Origin: DMER64 sp964554535
Lineage (GTDB): Bacteria; Bacteroidota; Bacteroidia; Bacteroidales; UBA932
Reading direction: 5' to 3'
DNA length: 64,000 nt
Assembly (NCBI GenBank): GCA_964554535.1
Contig: CAZKPB010000003.1
Span: forward strand, 52,562-116,561
Shown: positions 44,970-53,551 of the stretch, in pieces
Layout: every line of letters starts with the position of its first letter
Position numbering within the stretch: the first letter of the stretch is position 1
Notes under the pieces: generated by a model
What the model was told of the DNA's origin: nothing
The model's database searches: none
The model's input: only the letters and a program-made list of their open reading frames with translations
Program-made: the position numbers and the translations under genes

Positions 44970-46229
44970 ATGAATGCTCAAGTCCTGGAAAAGCTGAAAA
45001 TACTGGCCGAGTCCGCCAAATACGACGTGTCCTGCGCCTCAAGCGGCACCGTGCGGAAGAACCGCCCCGGCGGCCTAGGCAACACGGTGGGCGGCATGGG
45101 GATATGCCACAGTTTTGCCGAGGACGGGCGCTGCATATCGCTACTCAAGGTAATGCTGACCAACGTCTGCATATACGACTGCGCCTACTGCATAAACCGC
45201 CGCAGCAACGACATCCCGCGGGCCACCCTGTCGGTGAAGGAACTGGTGGAACTGACCATAGAATTTTACCGGCGCAACTATATAGAAGGACTCTTCCTGA
45301 GTTCGGGCGTCGTGCGCAACCCGGACTACACTATGGAACGGCTGGTGGCCGTGGCGCGCGACCTGCGCACCGTGGAAGGCTTTAACGGCTACATCCACCT
45401 CAAAAGCATTCCGGGGGCTTCGCAGGAACTGGTGCGTCGGGCCGGCCTGTACGCCGACCGGCTGAGCGTCAACATAGAAATTCCCACCGACGCCAACCTC
45501 CGGGCCCTAGCTCCCGAGAAAAGCCTGGAAAGCGTGTTCCGGCCCATGAAGTACATTCATCAGGGCGTGCTGGAAAGCCACGAGGAACGACAGAAGTTCC
45601 GCTCGGCCCCGCGTTTTGCCCCCGCAGGACAGAGCACGCAAATGATTGTGGGGGCCACTCCGGACAGCGACCGCACCCTGCTGACCATGGCCTCGGCATT
45701 ATACAAACGTCCTTCCATCCGGAGGGTATACTACTCGGGCTACATTCCGCTCAACACTTACGACCACCGGCTACCGGCGCCCAAACAGCCTCCGCTGGTG
45801 CGGGAAAACCGGCTGTACCAGGCGGATTGGCTCATGCGTTTCTATCAGTTCAAGGTAGAAGAGATTGTGGACGATTCCTTTCCCGACCTGGACCTGGAAG
45901 TGGACCCCAAACTGGCCTGGGCGTTACGCCATCCGCAGGAATTTCCGGTGGACGTCAACAAGGCGCCTTACGAGATGCTGCTTCGCGTACCGGGTATTGG
46001 AGTCCACTCGGCCCAGCTGATTGTGTCTTCACGCCGCTATACACACCTGCAAGAGCCGCACCTCAAAAAGATAGGCGTGGTGCTGAAAAAGGCCAGGTAC
46101 TTCATTTACAGCAACCAGCTGGCCGCCCACACCATCCACGAAATCAAGCCCGAGAATGTCAAGCAGCTGCTGATGGTCAAAAAGCCGTCCAAATTCCTTT
46201 ACCAGCCGGAATTACCCTTTACCGTATAA
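44970..46229 (+). CDS. radical SAM protein with helix-hairpin-helix, putative DNA modification/repair
   Basis: The 419-residue protein has the radical SAM cluster motif NVCIYDCAYCINR (CxxxCxxC) and a C-terminal helix-hairpin-helix (about residues 330-375, DVNKAPYEMLLRVPGIGVHSAQ) that suggests nucleic-acid binding. Length and domain order match the TIGR03916-type family described as putative DNA modification/repair proteins. It is followed after 4 bp by its usual partner, a DUF4130/TIGR03915-type protein. Biochemical activity of the pair is not established. Confidence 0.93.
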   Translation: MNAQVLEKLKILAESAKYDVSCASSGTVRKNRPGGLGNTVGGMGICHSFAEDGRCISLLKVMLTNVCIYDCAYCINRRSNDIPRATLSVKELVELTIEFYRRNYIEGLFLSSGVVRNPDYTMERLVAVARDLRTVEGFNGYIHLKSIPGASQELVRRAGLYADRLSVNIEIPTDANLRALAPEKSLESVFRPMKYIHQGVLESHEERQKFRSAPRFAPAGQSTQMIVGATPDSDRTLLTMASALYKRPSIRRVYYSGYIPLNTYDHRLPAPKQPPLVRENRLYQADWLMRFYQFKVEEIVDDSFPDLDLEVDPKLAWALRHPQEFPVDVNKAPYEMLLRVPGIGVHSAQLIVSSRRYTHLQEPHLKKIGVVLKKARYFIYSNQLAAHTIHEIKPENVKQLLMVKKPSKFLYQPELPFTV

Positions 46230-46233
46230 CGTC

Positions 46234-46998
46234 ATGGTTTTCTGCTACGATAAAACATTTGAAGGGCTGCTCACCTGCGTCTTTGACGCCTACCTGCACA
46301 AATCTTTTCCGGAAGCACTGATTACGGAAGGCGACCCGCTGCCTATGTTCTGCGAAGCCGTATGGACCGTGGTTACGGACAGTACCAAAGCCGAACGCGT
46401 ATGGAAGGGACTGCAAAAGAAACTGTCCAAAGAAGCGCTGTACCAGCTGACCGTAGTGTGGATGGCGGACCGCGTTCCCAAGGCGGACGAACTGATGATG
46501 CGCTACATGCGAAAAACCATTGACGCCCCTCAAAGCATTGAGGTCAATTTTGCCGACCCGGACGTGCTGGATTTGTCCCGTCTGTACAAACAGGTGAGTT
46601 ATGAAAGAATGCGCGTGATGCAGTTTGCCCGCTTCCAGAAAGCGGCCGACGGAACCTATTTCGCCCCGTTTGAACCCCAGCACAACGTACTTCCGCTGGC
46701 GCTGGCCCACTTCAAGGACCGCTTCAGGGACCAGAAATGGTTGTTGTACGACGTGCGCCGCGCCTACGGCTATTATTACGACCTGCACTCGGTCCGGGAA
46801 ATCACCTTTTCACAACAAGAAAAATTTCTTGAAAGCGGCCTGCTGGACCCGGAAAAAATGGCGGCCGACGAGCCGCTTTTCCAACAACTCTGGAAGACCT
46901 ACTTTAAGGCCATCTGCATTAAGGAGCGGCTCAACCCGCGCAAGCACCGCCAGGATATGCCGGTGCGCTACTGGCGGTTTTTGACCGAAAAACAATAG
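46234..46998 (+). CDS. TIGR03915-like SAM-linked DNA metabolism protein (DUF4130)
   Basis: The 254-residue protein starts MVFCYDKTFEGLLTCVFDAY and ends with NPRKHRQDMPVRYWRFLTE, both conserved in the family that accompanies the radical SAM/HhH protein encoded just upstream. The C-terminal 160 residues correspond to DUF4130, sometimes found fused to uracil-DNA-glycosylase-like domains, hinting at a DNA-related function. No catalytic motif can be assigned. The start is ATG four bases after the upstream stop, so the two proteins are co-expressed. Confidence 0.92.
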   Translation: MVFCYDKTFEGLLTCVFDAYLHKSFPEALITEGDPLPMFCEAVWTVVTDSTKAERVWKGLQKKLSKEALYQLTVVWMADRVPKADELMMRYMRKTIDAPQSIEVNFADPDVLDLSRLYKQVSYERMRVMQFARFQKAADGTYFAPFEPQHNVLPLALAHFKDRFRDQKWLLYDVRRAYGYYYDLHSVREITFSQQEKFLESGLLDPEKMAADEPLFQQLWKTYFKAICIKERLNPRKHRQDMPVRYWRFLTEKQ

Positions 46999-47016
46999 TA
47001 TGGACCACTCTTTGTG

Positions 47017-47052
47017 GTGAAAATCGGCATACGGGGGCAGAAACATTTTCAC
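47017..47052. repeat. inverted repeat GTGAAAAT...ATTTTCAC upstream of etfB
   Basis: Eight-base arms (47017-47024 and 47045-47052) flank a 20-nt loop. A smaller hairpin ACCAC/GTGGT (47004-47018) overlaps its left side. It may terminate the preceding pair of genes or act as an operator for the etf operon; there is no U-tract. Confidence 0.35.
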
Positions 47053-47079
47053 CCTCACCCCCCTCAAAACAGGGTTTGT

Positions 47080-47087
47080 TATCTTTG
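47080..47087 (+). promoter_or_regulatory. minus-7 element TATCTTTG of the etfBA-acyl-CoA dehydrogenase operon
   Basis: TATCTTTG fits TAnnTTTG exactly and lies 32 nt before ATG 47120. Confidence 0.6.
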
Positions 47088-47119
47088 CCGCCAATCATTT
47101 ACTAAAAAGATTACACGTT

Positions 47120-47926
47120 ATGCAACAATTTAAAATGGTAGTATTGGCCAAACAAGTTCCCGACACCCGCAATGTGGGCAAGGATGCTATGACGGCAGAG
47201 GGAACGGTCAACCGCGCCGCATTGCCGGCCATTTTTAATCCGGATGACTTGAATGCGCTGGAACAGGCGCTCAGAATAAAAGACCAGTATCCGCAATCCA
47301 CCCTCACCGTCCTGACCATGGGACCCGCCCGCGCCGCCGAAATTGTACGCGAAGGGCTTTTTCGCGGGGCAGACAACGGATATTTATTAAGCGACAGAGC
47401 ATTTGCCGGGGCCGACACTTTGGCCACCTCTTATGCGCTGGCCACCGCCATCCGTAAAATCGGAGATTTTGACCTTATTCTATGCGGCCGTCAGGCCATT
47501 GACGGGGACACCGCACAAGTGGGGCCTCAGGTGGCCCGCCTGCTGGGCATTCCCCAAATCACCTATGCCACGGAAATTTTGGGCCTCACCCCCTCACGGA
47601 TTACCGTCAAGCGCCGCATTGACCGTGGCGTGGAAACCGTAGAGACCCCGGTGCCCGCATTGCTCACGGTAGATGGTAGCGCCGCCGCCTGTCGCCCGCG
47701 CAACGCCCGGCGGCTCCTCACTTACAAACGTTATGAACCGGACACCTGGTCTGCAGCCGATATTGACGCCGACGTAAGCCGGTGCGGCCTCAGCGGATCG
47801 CCCACCAAGGTGAAAGCCGTGGAAAACATTGTTTTTTCTGTGAAGGAATGCAAGACGCTGAGCGCAAGCAACGCGGATATAGAACAACTGATTGTGGAAC
47901 TTATTTCAAACCATACCATTGGATAA
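47120..47926 (+). CDS. etfB: electron transfer flavoprotein beta subunit
   Basis: EtfB with EtfA forms a soluble flavoprotein that accepts electrons from acyl-CoA dehydrogenase. The 268-residue protein shows KQVPDTRNVGKDAMTAEGTVNR and the nucleotide-binding core FDLILCGRQAIDGDTAQVGPQ, whose GRQAxDGDTxQxGP pattern is highly conserved in EtfB/FixA. It is 6 bp upstream of etfA. Confidence 0.96.
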   Translation: MQQFKMVVLAKQVPDTRNVGKDAMTAEGTVNRAALPAIFNPDDLNALEQALRIKDQYPQSTLTVLTMGPARAAEIVREGLFRGADNGYLLSDRAFAGADTLATSYALATAIRKIGDFDLILCGRQAIDGDTAQVGPQVARLLGIPQITYATEILGLTPSRITVKRRIDRGVETVETPVPALLTVDGSAAACRPRNARRLLTYKRYEPDTWSAADIDADVSRCGLSGSPTKVKAVENIVFSVKECKTLSASNADIEQLIVELISNHTIG

Positions 47927-47932
47927 ACTGCT

Positions 47933-48952
47933 ATGAACAACATTTTTGTATACTGTCAGATAGAAGACCGTCAAGTGGCTGCGGTAAGCCTGCAGCTGCT
48001 CACCCGGGGCCGCCGGCTGGCCCATACGCTGGGATGCCGTCTGGAAGCCGTTGCCATTGGCAATCAACTGGAAGGTATTGAAAAACAAATATTCCCTTAC
48101 GGAGCGGACGTACTGCACGTGTTTGACGCCCCCAGCCTGGCGCCCTACACCACCCTGCCCCACACCGCCATTATGGTCAAACTGCTTAAGGAAGAACAGC
48201 CGCAAATCTGTCTCATGGGCGCCACGGTGATAGGCCGTGACCTGGGACCGCGCGTGTCTTCCTCACTGCACAGCGGTCTCACGGCAGACTGTACCCGGCT
48301 TGAAATCGGCGACTATGATGATAAGCTCAACAACGTGCATTACAGCAATTTGTTATACCAAATCCGTCCCGCGTTCGGCGGCAACATCATTGCCACCATT
48401 GTCAACCCACGCAATCGGCCTCAGATGGCCACCGTGCGCGAAGGCGTGCTCAAACAGGAAATTGCGGACCCCGACTACGCAGGCCGACTGGTCCGTCACG
48501 ACGTGGACCAGTACCTGAACCCGGCCGACTGCGTGGTCAAGGTCGTTGACCGCCATATAGAACAAGCCCGCCACCACTTGAACAACGCCTCCATTGTAGT
48601 GGCCGGAGGATACGGCATGGGTTCCAGGGCCGGCTTTGACACCCTCTTTGAACTGGCCGACGTATTACATGCCGAGGTGGGAGCCAGCCGCGCCGCCATT
48701 GACGCCGGTTTCTGCGACGCCGACCGCCAGATTGGCCAGACCGGGCTGAGCGTGCGTCCCAAACTTTACATAGCCTGCGGCATATCGGGCCAGATTCAGC
48801 ATTTGGCCGGAATGCAGGAAAGCAGCGTGATCATATCCGTCAACTGTGACCCCGACGCCCCCATCAACGCCATTGCCGACTACGTGGTGACAGGCACCGT
48901 AGAAGAGGTCATCCCCAAAATGATTACCTATTATAAACAAAAAAGCATCTGA
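47933..48952 (+). CDS. etfA: electron transfer flavoprotein alpha subunit
   Basis: The 339-residue protein has an N-terminal nucleotide-binding fold and a C-terminal FAD domain with GGYGMGSRAGFDTLFELADVL, a conserved GQTG region (DRQIGQTGLSVRPKLYIACG) and the final SGQIQHLAGM...INCDPDAPI-like stretch (here SVNCDPDAPINAIADY). It pairs with EtfB and lies 23 bp before the acyl-CoA dehydrogenase gene. Confidence 0.96.
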   Translation: MNNIFVYCQIEDRQVAAVSLQLLTRGRRLAHTLGCRLEAVAIGNQLEGIEKQIFPYGADVLHVFDAPSLAPYTTLPHTAIMVKLLKEEQPQICLMGATVIGRDLGPRVSSSLHSGLTADCTRLEIGDYDDKLNNVHYSNLLYQIRPAFGGNIIATIVNPRNRPQMATVREGVLKQEIADPDYAGRLVRHDVDQYLNPADCVVKVVDRHIEQARHHLNNASIVVAGGYGMGSRAGFDTLFELADVLHAEVGASRAAIDAGFCDADRQIGQTGLSVRPKLYIACGISGQIQHLAGMQESSVIISVNCDPDAPINAIADYVVTGTVEEVIPKMITYYKQKSI

Positions 48953-48975
48953 TATTTTACTTAGAAGATTAATAT

Positions 48976-50658
48976 ATGGACAATTTCTATACAGATACCC
49001 CTCAACTGAAATTTCACCTCAACCACCCGCTGATGGAACGCATCTGCGCCTTGAGAGAACATAACTATACGGAAAAGGAAACCTGCGACTACGCGCCGCA
49101 GGACTTTGAAGACGCCATGGATTCCTACGACAAGGTGCTGGAGATGGTGGGGCAACTGTGCGCCGAGGTCATAGCCCCCCATGCCGAGGAAGTGGACCAT
49201 TGCGGCCCCACCCTGGAAAACGGCCGGGTAATTTACGCCCCGGGCACGCAGGAAAACCTTAAGGCCACGCGTCTGGCCGGACTTATGGGCATGGCCATGC
49301 CCAGACGCTACGGCGGACTGAACTTCCCCATTGTACCCTATATTATGGCGGCCGACATGGTCAGCCGTGCCGACGCCGGTTTTGGAAACCTGTGGGGGTT
49401 GCAGGACTGTGCCGAGACGCTGTACGAATTCGGCAGCGAAGACCAGCGCCAACGGTATCTGCCCCGTGTATGCCAGGGTCAGACTATGTCCATGGACCTG
49501 ACAGAGCCCGATGCCGGTAGCGACCTGCAGCACGTGATGCTCAAGGCAACCTACTGCCCGGAAGACAACACCTGGCGTCTGAACGGCGTCAAACGCTTTA
49601 TCACCAACGGGGATGCCGACATCCACCTGGTACTGGCCCGGACCGAAGAAGGAACCCGGGACGGCCGGGGACTGTCCATGTTCATATACGACAAAGCCAA
49701 CGGCGGTGTAACGGTACGCCGCATAGAAAACAAAATGGGCATCAAGGGCTCGCCCACCTGCGAACTGGTATACAAAGACGCCCCGGCCGAGTTATGCGGA
49801 AGCCGCAAGATGGGACTTATCAAATATGTGATGGCTCTTATGAACGGTGCACGGCTGGGCATTGCCGCCCAAAGCGTGGGCATTTCACAGGCCGCGTATT
49901 ATGAAGCCCTTGCCTACGCCAAAGACCGCAAACAATTTGGAACCGCCATCTGCAATTTCCCGGCAGTCGCCCAAATGATTGACGGCATAAAGGCCAAACT
50001 GGACGCCTCACGCGCCATCCTTTATGAAACCGCCCGTTTTGTAGACCTGTACAAAGCCTTGGATGACATAGCCCGCGAACGTCCCCTGACCGCAGAAGAA
50101 CGTCAGGAGCAAAAGCACTACGCCCGTCTGGCCGACTCACTCACCCCGCTGGCAAAAGGTCTGGGCAGCGAATACGCCAACCGGAACGCTTACGACTGCA
50201 TTCAGATTCACGGGGGCAGCGGATTCATGAAAGAATACCTCTGCGAGAGACTGTACCGCGACGCGCGCATTACCTCAATCTATGAGGGCACCACCCAATT
50301 GCAAGTGGTGGCCGCCATCCGCTACGTGACCAACGGCACCTACCTGGAGCAGATCAAACGCAATGAAGAGTCCCTGGCCACGGAAGATACAGCTCCCCTC
50401 AAGGCGCGTCTGGTAACCCTACGCGAGCGTTATGCCCGGGCCGTGGAACAGGTTCTTTCACACAACGACACCGCCTTTTTAGACGCACAGGCCCGCCGTC
50501 TGGTAGAAATGGCCGGAGGGTTGATTATGGCGCACCTGTGCACCGACAACGCCACCCGCAATGAAGACCTGTTTCTGGCCTCGGCCCTTACGTATGTAGA
50601 CTATGTGGAAGGTGAATCAGCCAAGCACTGTGCCTTGTTGAAAATACCTTTTTCATAA
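48976..50658 (+). CDS. acyl-CoA dehydrogenase
   Basis: The 560-residue FAD enzyme is longer than classical short-chain acyl-CoA dehydrogenases (about 380) and has a C-terminal extension of about 110 residues as in other Bacteroidetes homologues. Conserved parts include DLTEPDAGSDLQHVMLKA, MGIKGSPTCELVY, QIHGGSGFMKEYLCERLYRD and YEGTTQLQ, where the Glu of the last is the likely catalytic base. With EtfA/EtfB it would oxidise an acyl-CoA, or work in reverse as a butyryl-CoA-type dehydrogenase; direction and chain length cannot be read. Its 3' end overlaps the convergent YihY gene by 6 bp. Confidence 0.95.
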   Translation: MDNFYTDTPQLKFHLNHPLMERICALREHNYTEKETCDYAPQDFEDAMDSYDKVLEMVGQLCAEVIAPHAEEVDHCGPTLENGRVIYAPGTQENLKATRLAGLMGMAMPRRYGGLNFPIVPYIMAADMVSRADAGFGNLWGLQDCAETLYEFGSEDQRQRYLPRVCQGQTMSMDLTEPDAGSDLQHVMLKATYCPEDNTWRLNGVKRFITNGDADIHLVLARTEEGTRDGRGLSMFIYDKANGGVTVRRIENKMGIKGSPTCELVYKDAPAELCGSRKMGLIKYVMALMNGARLGIAAQSVGISQAAYYEALAYAKDRKQFGTAICNFPAVAQMIDGIKAKLDASRAILYETARFVDLYKALDDIARERPLTAEERQEQKHYARLADSLTPLAKGLGSEYANRNAYDCIQIHGGSGFMKEYLCERLYRDARITSIYEGTTQLQVVAAIRYVTNGTYLEQIKRNEESLATEDTAPLKARLVTLRERYARAVEQVLSHNDTAFLDAQARRLVEMAGGLIMAHLCTDNATRNEDLFLASALTYVDYVEGESAKHCALLKIPFS

Positions 50659-51615
50659 CACTTGCAACAACCAGGTTTCTTTTTCCAGGTCGTAATCGTA
50701 TACTTTTTGAAAACCATACGACAATTCCGACCCGAACAGAATGATCTGCCAGCAAATATTCATCCAGACCATGAATAGCGGAATGGCGGCAAACACGCCG
50801 TAGACCGTGCCCAAACGCGTAACCATCATCTGGGTTTCAATATAGAGATACTGCACCGCCACAAAGGCTAAAGCCGCCACCACGGCCGCTTTCAGGCAAG
50901 GCATATATTTTACGGCAGCGTGCGGAATGAATTTATATATCAACGACAATATACCCACCGATATGGCATAAAACACCAGCCAGTACAGCCAGGATGTCAA
51001 AAAGTTAAAAAGCCCCAGCCTGCTCTGCAGGGCGTTGCTGAATGTAGTGAAGTAAAACGTCCCGTAAGAGAAAAGAAACAACAACAGGGGCGCCATAATG
51101 AGAATGAGAATATACACCAGGAAACGCTTCCAGATGAGGCGGGCCTTTTCCACCCTCCAAATGCGGTTGAAAGAAAGCTCCACATTAAGCATCAGCCAAA
51201 AAACCAACCAGATGAAACTGATAAAACTTATTACGCCAAAGAGGCCGTTTTCCAGGGAATCCACAATACTCCCGGCTGCGTTAAGAACATAATCAATCAT
51301 TTGTACCGAAGTGGGAAAAGCAGTATGCAACGCGTCGGAAAGCTTCTGGTCCAGTCCCAGACCACCGGTAATGAACAATATGGCGGCAACCAGCGGCACT
51401 ATGGCCAAGGTACTGAAGAAACTCAGTGACACGGCCTCCCTGCCCACACGCAACTCAAAGAAGTTGCGCACGGCAAGAACCAGCACCTTCAAATGACGAA
51501 CCACGCGAGCTCTAAGCCCGCTGAGCTGGGAAAAATCCAGACGCCAGAGGTCGTGGGTAATAAACTGATTGGCTGTTTTATAGTACCAATTGATTTTATC
51601 AATCACTTTCGCCAT
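50653..51615 (-). CDS. YihY/BrkB family inner-membrane protein
   Basis: The 320-residue protein has six predicted membrane helices and the YihY/BrkB features LSFFSTLAIVPLVAAILF, SFISFIWLVFWLMLNVELSFNRIW and FAAIPLFMVWMNICWQIILFGSELSYG. The family was once called ribonuclease BN but is now seen as a membrane protein of unknown function. A minus-7-like TACATTCG (51622-51629, minus strand) ends 6 nt before its ATG. Confidence 0.93.
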   Translation of the reverse strand: MAKVIDKINWYYKTANQFITHDLWRLDFSQLSGLRARVVRHLKVLVLAVRNFFELRVGREAVSLSFFSTLAIVPLVAAILFITGGLGLDQKLSDALHTAFPTSVQMIDYVLNAAGSIVDSLENGLFGVISFISFIWLVFWLMLNVELSFNRIWRVEKARLIWKRFLVYILILIMAPLLLFLFSYGTFYFTTFSNALQSRLGLFNFLTSWLYWLVFYAISVGILSLIYKFIPHAAVKYMPCLKAAVVAALAFVAVQYLYIETQMMVTRLGTVYGVFAAIPLFMVWMNICWQIILFGSELSYGFQKVYDYDLEKETWLLQVL

Positions 51616-51621
51616 AGTATG

Positions 51622-51629
51622 CGAATGTA
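51622..51629 (-). promoter_or_regulatory. minus-7-like element TACATTCG of the YihY gene
   Basis: On the minus strand TACATTCG deviates by one base (TTCG for TTTG) from TAnnTTTG, as does TAAATTCG upstream of araA. It lies 6 nt from the start codon. Confidence 0.45.
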
Positions 51630-51674
51630 AGAAAAAAAAAGGTAATTCATCTCGTCATGCCATAACAGTCTCAT

Positions 51675-52766
51675 TTACACGTCAGACGCCTTCACGCGCA
51701 AGAAACGCAAAGCTCTTGTCACCATTTTGGGCAACTGCTTTTTGTCATCTTTTGCGGCCAGATTCAATGCCAGGTTCCATTTTTTGTAGATAGGCACTTT
51801 CAGTGTCTCCACAAACTCTATGAGAGTCCCTGAGGGGTCTTCCACATAAGTAAAATGGCCATTGGCATCTCCCATATCAAATCCCTGCCGGTTTTCCTTG
51901 AGGCTGCTGTCGCTGTCGCATACAAACGGATGACCCAACGCTTCACAGGCTTCGCGTACTTTGTCCATATTCCGGACGTCAAAACACAGGTGGATGAAGC
52001 CGGGATCTCCCCAAAAGCGTCCTTCGTAGATTTTGGAAGGAACCTCTTCCAGATTCTGCACCAGTTCCAATTGGGATGTGCCCATAATGGCACTCATGGG
52101 GCCCTGTAAAGGTTTGGAACGTTGCAGCACCACACGGCGCACCTTGGTGGCGGCGCCGGGAAGGCCCTTAAAGTCAGTAAATACACCGGTCACATCCAGA
52201 CGCACCGTATCATAATCCAATATTTTGCCGTAAAATTCAATCGATTTATCCATGTCACTCACACCCAGGATTACGCCGTTACCCCCTCCGGTGAGGGATT
52301 TCCCCGACACAAAAGTATAGGAGTCCTGCTCCACCTCAAACAGATTGCCCCACGGGTCCTGAAGAAAAAAATGCAGCACGTCGGTGGGGGAAGAGTGAGG
52401 CTGACTCAACAGATTCACCCCGTCTTCCTTCATTTTAAGGTAGGCGGCCTGCACGTCGGGCGCTTTGATTTTGCAGACAAATATGCCCAAATCGCCCAAC
52501 ACGGGGTGCTTTTTGGGATAATTCACGTTTCTTCCCCGAGGCTCCCAGATTTCAAAACCGGCGCCGCCGCGCAGGTTGTAAGCCAGCACGGCATAACGGG
52601 GCTGGGGTTTGCCTCCGGTGTAGGGCAGCATCAGCGAAGCGGTGCCTTCATCGGCAAATATTTTGATATCGACTCCAAAATATTTGATGTACCACTTCCA
52701 GGATTCGGACACGCTTTCCACCCCAATGCCCACCTGCTGGATACCACAGATAACCTTTTCTTTCAT
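51675..52766 (-). CDS. VOC family (glyoxalase/dioxygenase-like) protein with two repeats
   Basis: The 363-residue protein contains two vicinal-oxygen-chelate repeats. The first (about residues 8-145) begins IQQVGIGVESVSESWKWYIKYFG, and the second (about 160-330) begins GGNGVILGVSDMDKSIEFYGKIL. Both end with the strand carrying the metal-ligand Glu (WGNLFEVEQD and DPSGTLIEFVETL). Overall size and the two-repeat form resemble 4-hydroxyphenylpyruvate-dioxygenase-like or methylmalonyl-epimerase-like proteins; the substrate is unknown. It is 12 bp downstream of an SDR gene. Confidence 0.9.
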   Translation of the reverse strand: MKEKVICGIQQVGIGVESVSESWKWYIKYFGVDIKIFADEGTASLMLPYTGGKPQPRYAVLAYNLRGGAGFEIWEPRGRNVNYPKKHPVLGDLGIFVCKIKAPDVQAAYLKMKEDGVNLLSQPHSSPTDVLHFFLQDPWGNLFEVEQDSYTFVSGKSLTGGGNGVILGVSDMDKSIEFYGKILDYDTVRLDVTGVFTDFKGLPGAATKVRRVVLQRSKPLQGPMSAIMGTSQLELVQNLEEVPSKIYEGRFWGDPGFIHLCFDVRNMDKVREACEALGHPFVCDSDSSLKENRQGFDMGDANGHFTYVEDPSGTLIEFVETLKVPIYKKWNLALNLAAKDDKKQLPKMVTRALRFLRVKASDV

Positions 52767-52778
52767 TATATTATAATA

Positions 52779-53549
52779 TTATATTGCAGATATTCTGGAG
52801 GCCAGTATATAATACAGCCAAGGAGTATATTTGTAGATATACACCATTAGCAGTTCTTTGCCTCCCAGTAATTTTTTGTGTTTCCCTCTTTCAATGGCCC
52901 GTACCGCCTGACGGGCGCATTTGGCAACTTCAATCCCGCCGGCCTGTCCGGGGTCCATCCGGGCATAAGCGGTTCCGTCGGCCAGCAACGCGCTTTTGCT
53001 TATTTGTGTACGTACCCGGCCGGGAATCAGAAAGGTCACCTTGAGGTTGCGGTTTTCCAGTGCCAGCGATTCAAAAAAGCCGAACAAGGCGTGTTTGGAG
53101 GCACAATAGGCCGATCGCAACGGGAAACCGAACAGCCCCGATATGGAAGTGGTCACCCCTATGTGCACCGGAGCCTGACGCAGGTGGTCCTTCCATCTTT
53201 TGACCAGATACACCGACCCGAAATAGTTGATGTCCATCAGTTTTTTATCCACCGAGAAATCACTGTCAAGCGTCAGGGCCCGCTGGGATACGCCGGCATT
53301 CAAAATAAAGATATCCGGTGAAATGCCCAGAGAGCGGACGTAATCGGTAAGGGCATCTATGGAAGCGGTTTGTGCCAGGTCCGTTTCAAACGCCCAGGCA
53401 CCCACGCCCAGCGCCGCACAGCGGTCCCTGACCGCCTCCAGTTGCGCCTGACCCAATCCGGCCAACACCACATCCGTACCTTTACGGGCATATTGCAGGG
53501 CAATGGCCTCGCCTATACCCGAACCGGCACCCGTTATAAGAGCTGTCAT
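52779..53549 (-). CDS. short-chain dehydrogenase/reductase
   Basis: The 256-residue protein has the SDR nucleotide loop TGAGSGIGEA, the NAG motif (LNAGVSQRAL) and the catalytic Ser...YCASK set (SISGLFGFPLRSAYCASKHA, Tyr and Lys present). It probably uses NAD(P)H on a hydroxy/keto group of a lipid or small metabolite; the basic, hydrophobic C-terminal tail could associate with membrane. I start it at ATG 53549, two bases after the ettA stop (TGA-TT-ATG). Confidence 0.93.
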   Translation of the reverse strand: MTALITGAGSGIGEAIALQYARKGTDVVLAGLGQAQLEAVRDRCAALGVGAWAFETDLAQTASIDALTDYVRSLGISPDIFILNAGVSQRALTLDSDFSVDKKLMDINYFGSVYLVKRWKDHLRQAPVHIGVTTSISGLFGFPLRSAYCASKHALFGFFESLALENRNLKVTFLIPGRVRTQISKSALLADGTAYARMDPGQAGGIEVAKCARQAVRAIERGKHKKLLGGKELLMVYIYKYTPWLYYILASRISAI

Positions 53550-53551
53550 AA

